Shown: positions 1 through 14,100 of the stretch, piece by piece
Layout of the letters: each line of letters starts with the position of its first letter
Numbering within the stretch: the stretch's first letter is position 1
Origin: Lamellibrachia columna
Taxonomy: Eukaryota > Annelida > Polychaeta > Sabellida > Siboglinidae
DNA length: 64,000 nt
Direction: 5' to 3'
Assembly (NCBI GenBank): GCA_963662155.1
Contig: OY759274.1
Location: 41,647,342 to 41,711,341, forward strand
The notes under the pieces: model-generated
The model's input: the letters and a program-made list of their open reading frames with translations, nothing else
The model's database searches: none
Told to the model about the DNA's origin: nothing
Position numbers and translations under genes: made by a program

Positions 1-3000
1 GGTTTGGTCGTCATCATGATGAGTAGCATTACGTGTTGGCGGCTGGTTGTTTGGTCATCATCATAATGTGTAGCATGACGTGTTGGTGGCTGGTGATTTG
101 GACGTCATCATGATGTGTTGCATTACATGTTGGTGGCTGGTGGTTTGGTCGTCACCATGATGTGTAGAATAACGTTTTGGTGGCTGTTGGTTTGGTCGTC
201 ATCATGATGTGTAGCATTATGTGTTGGTGGCTGGTGGTTTGGTCGTCACCATGATGTGTAACATTACGTACTGGTGGTTGTTGGTTTGTTCCGCAACATG
301 ATTTGTAGCATTACGTGTTGGTGGATGGTGTTTTGGTCGTCATCATGATGTGTACCATAACGTGTTGGTGGTTGGTGGTTTGGTCGTCACCATGATGTGT
401 AACATTACGTGTTGGTGGCTGGTGGTTTGGTCGTCACAATGATTTATAGCATTACGTGTTGGTGGCTGGTGGTTTGGTCTTCACCATGATTTGTAGAATT
501 ACGTGTTGGTGGTTGGTGGTTTGGTCGTCATCATGACGTGTAGCATTGTGTTAGGGGCTGGTGGTTTGGTCGTCACCATGTTGTGTAGCATAACGTGTTG
601 GTGGCTGGTGGTTTGGTCGTCATCATGATGTGTAGCATTACATGTTGGTGGCTGGAGGTTTGGTCGTCACCATGATGTGTAGCATAACGTGTTGGTTGCT
701 GGTGGTTTGGTCGTCACCATGATGTGTAGCATTACGTGTTGGTTGTTGGTGGTTTGGTCGTCATCATGATGTGTAGCATTACATGTGGTGGTTGTTGGTT
801 TGGTCGTCACCATGATGTGTAGCATTGCGTGTTGGTGGCTGGTGGTTTGGTCGTCACCACGATGTGTAACATTACGTGTTGGTGGCTGGTGGTTTGGTCT
901 TGATCATGATGTGTAGAATTACATGTTGGTTGTTGTTTGTTTGGTCGTCATCTTGATGTGTAGCATTACGTATTGGTCGTTGGTGGTTTGGTCGTCATCA
1001 TGATGTGTAGCATTACGTGTTGGTGGCTGGTGGTATGGTCGTCACCATAATGTGTAACATTACGTTTTGGTGACTGGTGGTTTGGTCTTAATCATGATGT
1101 GTAGAATTACGTGTTGGTTATTGGTGGTTTGGTCGTCACCATGATGTGTAGCATTAAGGGTTGGTGGCTGGTGGTTTGGTCGTCACCATGATGTGCAGCA
1201 TTACGTGGTGGTGGCTTGTGGTTTGGTCGTCACCATGATGTGTAGCATTACGTGTTGGTGGCTGGTTGTTTGGCCGTCACCATAATGTTTAGCATTTCGT
1301 GTTGGTGGCTGGTGGTTTTGTCGTCACCATGATGTGTAACATTTCTTGTTGGTGGCTGGTGGTTTTGTCATCACCCTGATGTGTTGAATTACGTGTTGGT
1401 GGTTGTTGGTTTGGTCGTCATAATGACGTGTAGCATTATGTGTTATTGGCTGGTGGTTTGGTCGTCATCATGATGTGTAGCATTACATGTTGGTGGCTGG
1501 TGGTTTGGTCGTCACCATGATGTGTAGCATAAAGTGTTGGTGGCTGGTGGTTTGGTCGTCATCATGATGTGTAGCATTACGTGTTGGTGGTTGGTGGTTT
1601 GGTCGTCATCATGATGTGTAGCATTACGTTTTGGTGGCTGGTGTTTTGGTCGTCACCATGATGTGTAGCATAACGTGTTGGTGGCTGGTGGTTTGGTCGT
1701 CATCATGATGTGTAGCATTACATGTTGGTGGCTGGTGGTTTGGTCGTCACCATGAAGTGTAGCATTACGTGTTGGTAGCTGGTTGTTTGGTCGTCACCAT
1801 GATGTGTAACGTTAAGTTTTGGTGGCTGGTGGTTCGGTCATCATCATGATGTGTAGATTTACGTGTTGGTTATTGGTGGTTTGGTCGTCACCATGATGTG
1901 TAGCATTACGTTTTGGTGGCTGGTGGTTTGGTCGTCACCACGATGTGTAGCATTACGTGTTGATGGCTGATGGTTTGGACCTCACCATGATGTGTAGCAA
2001 TACGTGTTGTTGGCTGATGGTTTGGACGTCACCATGATGTGTAACATTACTTGTTGGTGGCTGGTGGATTTGTCATCACTATGATGTGTAGAATTACGTG
2101 TTGGTTGTTGGTGGTTGGTCATCATCATGATGAGTAGCATTACGTGTTGGCGGCTTGTGGTTTGGTCATCATCATAATGTGTAGCATGACGTGTTGGTGG
2201 CTGGTGATTTGGTCGTCATCATGATGTGTAGCATTACATGTTGGTGGCTGGTGGTTTGGTCGTCACCATGATGTGTAGCATAACGTGTTGGTGGCTGGTG
2301 GTTTGGTCGTCATCATGATGTGTAGCATTATGTGTTGGTGGCTGGTGGTTTGGTTGTCACCATGATGTGTAGCATTACGTGTTGGTGGTTGTTGGTTTGT
2401 TCCACAACATGATTTGTAGCATTACGTGTTGGTGGCTGGTGGTTTGGTCGTCACCATGATGTGTAGCATTACGAGTTGATGGCTGGTGGTTTTGGTCAAC
2501 ACCATGATGTGTAGCATAACGTGTTGGTTGCTGGTGGTTTGGTCGTCACCATGATGTGTAGCATTACGTGTTGGTGGTTGGTGGTTTGGTCGTCATCTTG
2601 ATGTGTAGCATTACATGTTGGTGGCTGGTGATTTGGTCGTCACCATGATGTGTAGCATTACGTGTTGGTGGCTGGTGGTTTGGTCGTCACCACGATGTGT
2701 AACATTACGTGTTGGTGGCTGGTGGTTTGGTCTTAATCATGATGTGTAGAATTACGTGTTGGTTGTTGGTGGTTTGGACGTCACCTTGATTTGTAGCATT
2801 ACGTATTGGTGGTTGGTGGTTTGATCGTCATCATGATGTGTAGCATTACGTGTTGGTGGCTGGAGGTATGGTCGTCACCATGATGTGTAACATTACGTTT
2901 TGGTGACTGGTGGATTGGTCTTCATCATGATGTGTAAAATTACGTGTTGGTTATTGGTTGTTTGGTCGTCACCATGATGTGTTGCATTAAGGGTTGGTGG

Positions 3001-6000
3001 CTGGTGGTTTACTCGTCACCATGATGTGCAGCATTACGTGTTGGTGGCTTGTGGTTTGGTCGTCACCATGATGTGTAGCATTACGTGTTGGTGGGTGGTG
3101 GTTTGGCGGTCACCATAATGTGTAGCATTACGTATTGGTGGCTGGTAGTTTTGTCATCACCATGATGTGTAACATTACTTGTTGGTGGCTGGTGGTTTTG
3201 TCCTCACCATGATGTGTAGCATTACGTATTGGTGGTTGGTGGTTTGGTCGTCATCATGATGTGTAGCATTACGTATTGGTGGCTGGTGGTATGGTCGTCA
3301 CCATGATGTGTTATATTACGTTTTGGTGACTGGTGGTTTGGTCTTCATCATGATGTGTAGAATTACGTGTTGGTTATTGGTTGTTTGGTCGTCACCATGA
3401 TGTGTAGCATTAAGGGTTGGTGGCTGGTTGTTTACTCGTCACCATGATGTGCGGCATTACGTGTTGGTGGCTTGTGGTTTGGTCGTCACCATGATGTGTA
3501 GCATTACGTGTTGGTGGCTGGTGGTTTGGCGGTCACCATAATGTGTAGCATTACGTATTGGTGGCTGGTGGTTTTGTCATCACCATGATGTGTAACATTA
3601 CTTGTTGGTGGCTGGTGGTTTTGTCATCACCATGATGGGTAGCATTACATGTTGGTGGCTGGTGGTTTGGTCGTCACTATGATGTGTAGCATAACGTGTT
3701 GGTGGCTGGTGGTTTGGTCGTCATCATGATGTGTAGCATTACGTGTTGGTGGCTGGTGTTTTGATCGTCACCATGATGTGTAACATAACGTGTTGGTGGT
3801 TGGTGGTTTGGTCGTAATCATGACGTGTAGAATTATGTGTTAGTGGCTGGTGGTTTGGTCGTCACCATGATGTGTAGCATAACGTGTTGGTGGCTGGTGG
3901 TTTGGTCGTCATCATAATGTGTAGCATTACATGCTGGTGGCTGGTGGTTTGGTCGTCACCATGATGTGTAGCATTACGTGTAGGTGGCTGATGGTATGGA
4001 CGTCACAATGATGTGTAGCATTACGTGCATTACGTGTTGGTGGCTGGTGGTTTGGTCGTCAGCATGATGTGTAACATTACTTGTTGGTGGCTGGTGGTTT
4101 TGTTATCACCATGATGTGTAGAATTACGTGTTGGTGGTTGTTGGTTTGGTCGTCACCATGATGTGTAGAATAACGTGTTGGTGGCTGGTGGTTTGGTCGT
4201 CATCATGATGTGTAGCATTACGTGTTGGTGGTTGGTGGTTTGGTCGTCATCATGATGTGTAGCATTACGTGTTGGTGGCTGGTGTTTTGGTCGTCACCAT
4301 GATGTGTAGCATAACGTGTTGGTGGCTGGTGGTTTGGTCGTAATCATGACGTGTAGCATTATGTATTAGTTGCTGGTGGTTTGGTCGTCACCATGATGTG
4401 TAGCATAACGTGTTGGTGGCTGGTGGTTTGGTCGTCATCATGATGTGTAGCATTACATGTTGGTGGCTAGAGGTTTGGTCGTCACCATGATGTGTAGTAT
4501 TACGTGTTGGTGGTTGGTGGTTTGGTCGTCACCATGATATGTAGCATTGCGTGTTGGTGGCTGGTTGTTTGGTCGTCACCACGATGTGTAACATTACGTG
4601 TTGGTGGCTGGTGGTTTGGTCTTGATCATGATGTGTAGAATTACATGTTGGTTGTTGTTGGTTTGGTCATCATCTTGATGTGTAGCATTACGTATTGGTC
4701 GTTGGTGGTTTGGTCGTCATCATGATGTGTAGCATTACGTGCTGGTGGCTGGTGGTATGGTCGTCACCATAATGTGTAACATTACGTTTTGGTGACTGGT
4801 GGTTTGGTCTTAATCATGATGTGTAGAATTACGTGTTGGTTATTGGTTATAGCATTACATGTGGTGGCTGGTGGTTTGGTCGTCACCATGATGTGTAGCA
4901 TTGCGTGTTGGTGGCTGGTGGTTTGGTCGTCACCACGATGTGTAACATTACGTGTTGGTGGCTGGTGGTTTGGTCTTGATCATGATGTGTAGAATTACAT
5001 GTTGGTTGTTGTTTGTTTGGTCGTCATCTTGATGTGTAGCATTACGTATTGGTCGTTGGTGGTTTGGTCGTCATCATGATGTGTAGCATTACGTGTTGGT
5101 GGCTGGTGGTATGGTCGTCACCATAATGTGTAACATTACGTTTTGGTGACTGGTGGTTTGGTCTTAATCATGATGTGTAGAATTACGTGTTGGTTATTGG
5201 TTGTTTGGTCGTCACCATGATGTGTAGCATTAAGGGTTGGTGGCTGGTGGTTTGGTCGTCACCATGATGTGCAGCATTACGTGGTGGTGGCTTGTGGTTT
5301 GGTCGTCACCATGATGTGCAGGATTATATGTTGGTGGCTGGTGGTTTGGCCGTCACCATAGTGTGTAGCATTTCGTGTTGGTGGCTAGTGGTTTTGTCGT
5401 CACCATGATGTGTAACATTACTTGTTGGTGGCTGGTGGTTTTGTCACCACCTTGATGTGTTGAATTACGTGTTGGTGGTTGTTGGTTTGTTCGTCATTAT
5501 GACGTGTAGCATTATGTGTTATTGGCTGGTGGTTTGGTCGTCATCATGATGTGTAGCATTACATGTTGGTTGCTGGTGGTTTGGTCGTCACCATGATGTG
5601 TAGCATAACGTGTTGGTGGCTGGTGGTTTGGTCGTCATCATGATGTGTAGCATTACGTGTTGGTGGTTGGTGGTTTGGTCGTCATCATGATGTGTAGCAT
5701 TACGTGTTGGTGGCTGGTGTTTTGGTCGTCACCATGATGTGTAGCATAACGTGTTGGTGGCTGTTGGTTTGGTCGTAATCATGACGTGTAGCTTTATGTA
5801 TTAGTGGCTGGTGGTTTGGTCGTCACCATGATGTGTAGCATTACGTTTTGGTGGCTGGTGGTTTGGTCGTCACCATGATGTGTAGCATTACGTGTTGGTG
5901 GCTGATGGTTTGGACCTCACCATGATGTGTAGCATTACGTGTTGTTGGCTGATGGTTTGGACGTCACCATGATGTGTAACATTACTTGTTGGTGGCTGGT

Positions 6001-7568
6001 GGATTTGTCATCACTATGATGTGTAGAATTACGTGTTGGTGGTTGGTGGTTTTGTCATCATCATGATGAGTAGCATTACGTGTTGGCGGCTGGTGGTTTG
6101 GTCATCATCATAATGTGTAGCATGACGTGTTGGTGGCTGGTGATTTGGTCGTCATCATGATGTGTAGCATTACATGTTGGTGGCTGGTGGTTTGGTCGTC
6201 ACCATGATGTGTAGCATAACGTGTTGGTGGCTGGTGGTTTGGTCGTCATCATGATGTGTAGCATTATGTGTTGGTGGCTGGTGGTTTGGTCGTCACCATG
6301 ATGTGTAGCATTACGTGTTGGTGGTTGTTGGTTTGTTCCACAACATGATTTGTAGCATTACGTGTTGGTGGCTGGTGGTTTGGTCGTCACCATGATGTGT
6401 AGCATTACGAGTTGATGGCTGGAGGTTTTGGTCAACACCATAATGTGTAGCATAACGTGTTGGTTGCTGGTGGTTTGGTCGTCACCATGATGTGTAGCAT
6501 TACGTGTTGGTGGTTGGTGGTTTGGTCGTCATCATGATGTGTAGCATTACATGTTGGTGGCTGGTGGTTTGGTCGTCACCATGATGTGTAGAATTACGTG
6601 TTGGTGGCTGGTGGTTTGGTCGTCACCACGATGTGTAACATTACGTGTTGGTGGCTGGTGGTTTGGTCTTAATCATGATGTGTAGAATTACGTGTTGGTT
6701 GTTGGTGGTTTGGTCGTCACCTTGATGTGTAGCATTACGTATTGGTGGTTGGTGGTTTGGTCGTCATCATGATGTGTAGCATTACGTGTTGGTGTCTGGT
6801 GGTATGGTCGTCACCATGATGTGTAACATTACGTTTTGGTGACTGGTGGTTTGGTCTTCATCATGATGTGTAGAATTACGTGTTGGTTATTGGTTGTTTG
6901 GTCGTCACCATGATGTGAAGCATTAAGGGTTGGTGGCTAGTGGTTTACTCTTCACCATGATGTGCAGCATTACGTGTTGGTGGCTTGTGGTTTGGTCGTC
7001 ACCATGATGTGTAGCATTACGTGTTGGTGGCTGGTGGTTTGGCGGTCACCATAATGTGTAGCATTACGTATTGGTGGCTGGTGGTTTTGTCATCACCATG
7101 ATGTGTAACATTACTTGTTGGTGGCTGGTGGTTTTGTCATCACCATGATGTGTAGCATTACATGTTGGTGGCTGGTGGTTTGGTCGTCACTATGATGTGT
7201 AGCATAATGTGTTGGTGGCTGGTGGTTTGGTCGTCATCATGATGTGTAGCATTACGTGTTGGTGGCTGGTGTTTTGATCGTCACCATGATGTGTAGCATA
7301 ACGTGTTGGTGGCTGGTGGTTTGGTCGTAATCATGACTTGTAGAATTATGTGTTGGTGGCTGGTGGTTTGGTCGTCACCATGATGTGTAGCATTACGTGT
7401 TGGTGGTTGTTGGTTTGTTCCGCAATATGATTTGTAGCATTACGTGTTGGTGGATGGTGTTTTGGTCGTCATCATGATGTGTACCATAACGTGTTGGTTG
7501 TTGGTGGTTTGGTCGTCACCATGATGTGTAACATTACGTGTTGGTGGCTGGTGGTTTGTTCTTCACAA
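1..7568 (+). repeat. 47-bp G/T-rich minisatellite array, left block
   Basis: Head-to-tail copies of a 47-bp unit that reads roughly GTGTAGCATTACGTGTTGG, then TGGCTGGTGGTTTGG, then TCGTCACCATGAT. Copies differ by scattered substitutions (CACC/CATC, ATTACG/ATAACG, GTGT/TTTT), so the array is old or homogenised only in blocks. The window begins inside it, so its full length is unknown. The plus strand is strongly G/T-rich. Most units carry GGTGGCTGGTGG, which fits a two-tier G-quadruplex pattern. Short open frames in it are repeat artefacts; I see no gene. Variant units recur in order, showing larger duplicated blocks, for example the GATGAGTAG variant near 18, 2,129 and 6,065. Confidence 0.97.
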
Positions 7569-8141
7569 TGATTTAACAAGATTTAACAAGATTTAACAAG
7601 ATTTGCCATCCAAGCCAAAGGCCCAGATGGCAAGTGGACAAGGAAGCCATTGGCTTATCGAGAGTCCAACAATGTTCATCTACTTATAACCCGCCCTCCT
7701 GAGATATGTGTCAACCTTGTTTTTAAACATATTCACGCTGCTAGCAGTTACACAATCTGTAGACAATTTGTTCCATTCATTTATTGTCCTCTGTGAGAAC
7801 GAGTGCTTCCTGATGTACAATCTACATTGATCCTTTACTAATTTTACCTCATGTCCTCTAGTTCTGCTATCCTTCTTGAGTGAGGAAAACATATTTCTAT
7901 CAATATTTTCATACCCATTCAATATCTTAAACACTTCAATCTGATCTCCTCTTAACCTCCTTGTCTCTAGAGTTTTTAAACCACATTCTTTCAGGCGTTC
8001 TTCATAACTAAGGTCTCTCAGTTCTGGAATCATTTTAGTTGCTCTCCTTTGTATGCGTTCAAGCGTATCCATATCTTTCTTACGATATGGTCTCCATGCT
8101 TGTATACAGTATTCTAAATGAGGTCTAACTATTGCTTTATA
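7569..8141 (-). mobile_element. 5'-truncated CR1 LINE copy (ORF2 3' end) inside the minisatellite
   Basis: The minus strand encodes the last ~130 residues of a CR1 reverse-transcriptase ORF2, including IDTLERIQRRATKMIPELRD-like sequence (here MDTLERIQRR) and the terminal YLRRAGYK. It differs from the full-length copy at 45.8 kb at about six or seven residues, so it is young. The 3' end carries three ATTTAACAAG units (plus-strand reading), against two in the full-length copy; a terminal microsatellite of this kind is typical of CR1 elements. Array sequence resumes directly on both sides, so it is an insertion into a pre-existing array. The 5' truncation is typical of target-primed reverse transcription. 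Any target duplication is only about 3 bp (TTT) and uncertain. Confidence 0.93.
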
Positions 8142-11100
8142 TTTGTAGCATTACGTGTTGGTGGCTTGTGGTTTGTTCGTCACCATGATGTGTAGCATTA
8201 CGAGTTGATGGCTGGTGGTTTGGTCAACACCATGATGTGTAGCATAACGTGTTGGTTGCTGGTGGTTTGCTCGTCACCATTATGTGTAGCATTACGTGTT
8301 GGTGGTTGGTGGTTTGGTCGTCATCATGATGTGTAGCATTACATGTTGGTGGCTGGTGGTTTGGTCGTCACCATGATGTGTAGCATTACGTGTTGGTGGC
8401 TAGTGGTTTGGTCGACACCACAATGTGTAACATTACGTGTTGGTGGATGGTGATTTGGTCTTTATCATGATGTGTATAATTACGTGTTGGTTGTTGGTGG
8501 TTTGGTCGTCAACTTGATGTGTAGCATTACGCATTGGTGGTTGGTGGTTTGGTCGTCATCATGATGTGTAGCATTACGTGTTGGTGGCTGGTGGTTTGGT
8601 AGTCACCATTATGTGTAACATTACGTGTTGGTGGCTGGTGGTTTGGTCGTAATCATGACGTGTAGCATTATGTATTAGTGGCTGGTGGTTTGGTCGTCAC
8701 CATGATGTGTAGCATAACGTGTTGGTGGCTGGTGGTTTGGTCGTCATCATGATGTGTAGCATTACATGTTGGTGGCTGGTGGTTTGGTCGTCACCATGAT
8801 GTGTAGCATTACGTTTTGGTGGCTGGTGGTTTGGTCGTCACCATGATGTGTAGCATTACGTGTTGGTGGCTGATGGTTTGGACCTCACCATGATGTGTAG
8901 CATTACGTGTTGTTGGCTGATGGTTTGGACGTCACCATGATGTGTAACATTACTTGTTGGTGGCTGGTGGATTTGTCATCACTGTGTAGAATTACGTGTT
9001 GGTGGTTGGTGGTTTGGTCATCATCATGATGAGTAGCATTACGTGTTGGCGGCTGGTGGTTTGGTCATCAACATAATGTGTAGCATGACGTGTTGGTGGC
9101 TGGTGATTTGGTCGTCATCATAATGTGTAGCATTACATGTTGGTGGCTGGTGGTTTGGTCGTCACCATGATGTGTAGCATAACGTGTTGGTGGCTGGTGG
9201 TTTGGTCGTCATCATGATGTGTACCATTATGTGTTGGTGGCTGGTGGTTTGGTTGTCACCATGATGTGTAGCATTACGTGTTGGTGGTTGGTGGTTTGGT
9301 CGTCATCATGATGTGTAGCATTACGTATTGGTGGTTGGTGGTTTGGTCGTCATCATGATGTGTAGCATTACGTGTTGGTGGCTGGTGGTATGGTCGTCAC
9401 CATGATGTGTAACATTACGTTTTGGTGACTGGTGGTTTGGTCTTCATCATGATGTGTAGAATTACGTGTTGGTTATTGGTTGTTTGGTCGTCACCATGAT
9501 GTGTAGCATTAAGGGTTGGTGGCTGGTGGTTTACTCGTCACCATGATGTGCAGCATTACGTGTTGGTGGCTTGTGGTTTGGTCGTCACCATGATGTGTAG
9601 CATTACGTGTTGGTGGCTGGTGGTTTGTCGGTCACCATAATGTGTAGCATTACGTATTGGTGGCTGGTGGTTTTGTCATCACCATGATGTGTAACATTAC
9701 TTGTTGGTGGCTGGTGGTTTTGTCATCACCATGATGTGTAGCATTACATGTTGGTGGCTGGTGGTTTGGTCGTCACTATGATGTGTAGCATAATGTGTTG
9801 GTGGCTGGTGGTTTGGTCGTCATCATGATGTGTAGCATTACGTGTTGGTGGCTAGTGTTTTGATCGTCACCATGATGTGTAGCATAACGTGTTGGTGGCT
9901 GGTGGTTTGGTCGTAATCATGACTTGTAGAATTATGTGTTGGTGGCTGGTGGTTTGGTCGTCACCATGATTTGTAGCATTACGTGTTGGTGGTTGTTGGT
10001 TTGTTCCGCAATATGATTTGTAGCATTACGTGTTGGTGGATGGTGTTTTGATCGTCATCATAATGTGTACCATAACGTGTTGGTGGTTGGTGGTTTGGTC
10101 GTCACCATGATGTGTAACATTACGTGTTGGTGGCTGGTGGTTTGGTCGTCACCATGATGTGTAGCATTACGTTTTGGTGGCTGGTGGTTTGGTCGTCACG
10201 ATGATGTGTAGCATTACGTGTTGGTGGCTGATGGTTTGGACCTCACCATGATGTGTAGCATTACGTGTTGTTGGGTGATGGTTTGGACGTCACCATGATG
10301 TGTAACATTACTTGTTGTTGGCTGGTGGATTTGTCATCACTGTGTAGAATTACGTGTTGGTGGTTGGTGGTTTGGTCATCATCATGACGAGTAGCATTAC
10401 GTGTTGGCGGCTGGTGGTTTGGTCATCATCATAATGTGTAGCATGACGTGTTGGTGGCTGGTGATTTGGTCGTCATCATAATGTGTAGCATTACATGTTG
10501 GTGGCTGGTGGTTTGGTCGTCACCATGATGTGTAGCATAACGTGTTGGTGGCTGGTGGTTTGGTCGTCATCATGATGTGTAGCATTATGTGTTGGTGGCT
10601 GGTGGTTTGGTTGTCACCATGATGTGTAGCATTACGTGTTGGTGGTTGTTGGTTTGTTCCACAACATGATTTGTAGCATTACGTGTTGGTGGCTGGTGGT
10701 TTGATCGTCACCATGATGTGTAGCATTACGAGTTGATGGCTGGTGGTTTTGGTCAACACTATGATGTGTAGCATAACATGTTGGTTGCTGGTGGTTTGGT
10801 CGTCACCATGATGTGTAGCATTACGTGTTGGTGGTTGGTGGTTTGGTCGTCATCATGATGTGTAGCATTACGTATTGGTGGTTGGTGGTTTGGTCGTCAT
10901 CATGATGTGTAGCATTACGTGTTGGTGGCTGGTGGTATGGTCGTCACCATGATGTGTAACATTACGTTTTGGTGACTGGTGGTTTGGTCTTCATCATGAC
11001 GTGTAGAATTACGTGTTGGTTATTGGTTGTTTGGTCGTCACCATGATGTGTAGCATTAAGGGTTGGTGGCTGCTGGTTTACTCGTCACCATGATGTGCAG

Positions 11101-14100
11101 CATTACGTTTTGGTGGCTTGTGGTTTGGTCGTCACCATGATGTGTAGCATTACGTGTTGGTGGCTGGTGGTTTGGCGGTCACCATAATGTGTAGCATTAC
11201 GTATTGGTGGCTGGTGGTTTTGTCATCACCATGATGTGTAACATTACTTGTTGGTGGCTGGAGGTTTTGTCATCACCATGATGTGTAGCATTACATGTTT
11301 GTGGCTGGTGGTTTGGTCGTCACTATGATGTGTAGCATAATGTGTTGGTGGCTGGTGGTTTGGTCGTCATCATGATGTGTAGCATTACGTGTTTGTGGCT
11401 GGTGTTTTGATCGTCACCATGATGTGTAGCATAACGTGTTGGTGGCTGGTGGTTTGGTAGTAATCATGACTTGTAGAATTATGTGTTGGTGGCTGGTGGT
11501 TTGGTCGTCACCATGATTTGTAGCATTACGTGTTGGTGGTTGTTGGTTTGTTCCGCAATATGATTTGTAGCATTACGTGTTGGTGGATGGTGTTTTGATC
11601 GTCATCATAATGTGTACCATAACGTGTTGGTGGTTGGTGGTTTGTTCGTCACCATGATGTGTAACATTACGTGTTGGTGGCTGGTGGTTTGGTCGTCACA
11701 ATGATTTGTAGCATTGCGTGTTGGAGGCTTGTGGTTTTTTCGTCACCATGATGTGTAGCATTACGAGTTGATGGCTGGTGGTTTGATCAACACCATGATG
11801 TGTAGCATAACGTGTTGGTTGCTGGTGGTTTGCTCGTCACCATTATGTGTAGCATTACGTGTTGGTGGTTGGTGGTTTGGTCGTCACCATGATGTGTAGC
11901 ATTACATGTTGGTGGCTTGTGGTTTGGTCGTCACCATGATGTGTAGCATTACGTGTTGGTGGCTGGTGGTTTGGCGGTCACCATAATGTGTAGCATTACG
12001 TATTGGTGGCTGGTGTTTTGTCATCACCATGATGTGTAACATTACTTGTTGGTGGCTGGTGGTTTTGTCATCACCATGATGTGTAGCATTACATGTTGGT
12101 GGCTGGTGGTTTTTGTCGTCACTATGATGTGTAGCATAATGTGTTGGTGGCTGGTGGTTTGGTCGTCATCATGATGTGTAGCATTACGTGTTGGTGGCTG
12201 GTGTTTTGATCGTCACCATGATGTGTAGCATAACGTGTTGGTGGCTGGTGGTTTGGTCGTAATCATGACTTGTAGAATTATGTGTTGGTGGCTGGTGGTT
12301 TGGTCGTCACCATGATGTGTAGCATTACGTGTTGGTGGTTGTTGGTTTGTTCCGCAATATTATTTGTAGCATTACGTGTTGGTGGATGGTGTTTTGGTCG
12401 TCATCATGATGTGTACCATAACGTGTTGGTGGTTGGTGGTTTGGTCGTCACCATGATGTGTAACATTACGTTTTGGTGGCTGGTGGTTTGGTCGTCACAA
12501 TGATTTGTAGCATTACGTGTTGGTGGCTTGTGGTTTGTTCGTCACCATAATGTGTAGCATTACGAGTTGATGGCTGGTGGTTTGGTCAACACCATGATGT
12601 GTAGCATAACGTGTTGGTTGCTGGTGGTTTGCTCGTCACCATTATGTGTAGAATTACGTGTTGGTGGTTGGTGGTTTGGTCGTCATCATGATGTGTAGCA
12701 TTACATGTTGGTGGCCGGTGGTTTGGTCGTCACCATGATGTGTAGCATTACGTGTTGGTGGCTAGTGGTTTGGTCGTCACCACAATGTGTAACATTACGT
12801 GTTGGTGGCTGGTGATTTGGTCTTTATCATTATGTGTAGAATTACGTGTTGGTTGTTGGTGGTTTGGTCGTCAACTTGATGTGTAGCATTACGTATTGGT
12901 GGTTGGTGGTTTGGTCGTCACCATGATGTGTAGCATTACGTGTTTGTGGCTGGTGGTATGGTCGTCACCATGATGTGTAACATTACGTTTTGGTGACTGG
13001 TGGTTTGGTCGTCATCATGATGTGTAGCATTACGTGTTGGTGGCTCGTGGTATGGTCGTCACCATGATGTGTAGCATTAAGGGTTGGTGGCTGGTGGTTT
13101 GGTCGTCACCATGATGTGTAGCATTACGTGTTGGTGGCTGGTGGTTTGGCGGTCCCCATAATGTGTAGCATTACATGTTGGTGGCTTGTGGTTTTGTCGT
13201 CACCATGATGTGTAACATTACTTGTTGGTGGCTGATGGTTTTTTCATCACCATGATGTGTAGAATTACTTGTTGGTGGTTGTTGGTTTGGTCGTCATCAT
13301 GACGTGTAGCATTATGTGTTAGTGGCTGGTGGTTTGGTCGTCACCATGATGTGTAGCATAACGTGTTGGTGGCTGGTGGTTTGGTCGTCATCATGATGTG
13401 TAGCATTACATGTTGGTGGCTGGTGGTTTGGTCGTCACTATGATGTGTAGCATAACGTGTTGGTGGCTGGTGGTTTGGTCGTCATCATTATGTGTAGCAT
13501 TAAGTGTTGGTGGCTGGTGTTTTTTGTCGTCACCATGATGTGTAGCATAACGTGTTGGTGGCTGGTGGTTTGGTCGTAATCATGACGTGTAGCATTATGT
13601 GTTAGTGGCTGGTCGTTTGGTCGTCACCATGATGTGTAGCATAACGTGTTGGTGGCTGGTGGTTTGGTCGTCATCATAATGTGTAGCATTACATGTTGGT
13701 GACTGGTGGTTTGGTCGTCACCATGATGTGTAGCATTACGTGCATTACGTGTTGGTGGCTGGTGGTTTGGTCGTCACCATGATGTGTAACATTACGTTTT
13801 GGTGGCTGGTGGTTTGGTCGTCATCATGATGTGTAGAATTACGTGTTGGTTATTGGTGGTTTGGTCGTCACCATGATGTGTAGCATTACGTTTTGGTGTA
13901 TGGTGGTTTGGTCGTCACCATGATGTGTAGCATTACGTGTTGGTGGCTGATGGTTTGGACGTCACCATGATGTGTAGCATTACGTGTTGGTGGCTGATGG
14001 TTTGGACGTCACCATGATGTGTAACATTACTTGTTGGTGGCTGGTGGATTTGTCATCACTATGATGTGTAGAATTACGGGTTGGCGGTTGGTGGTTTGGT

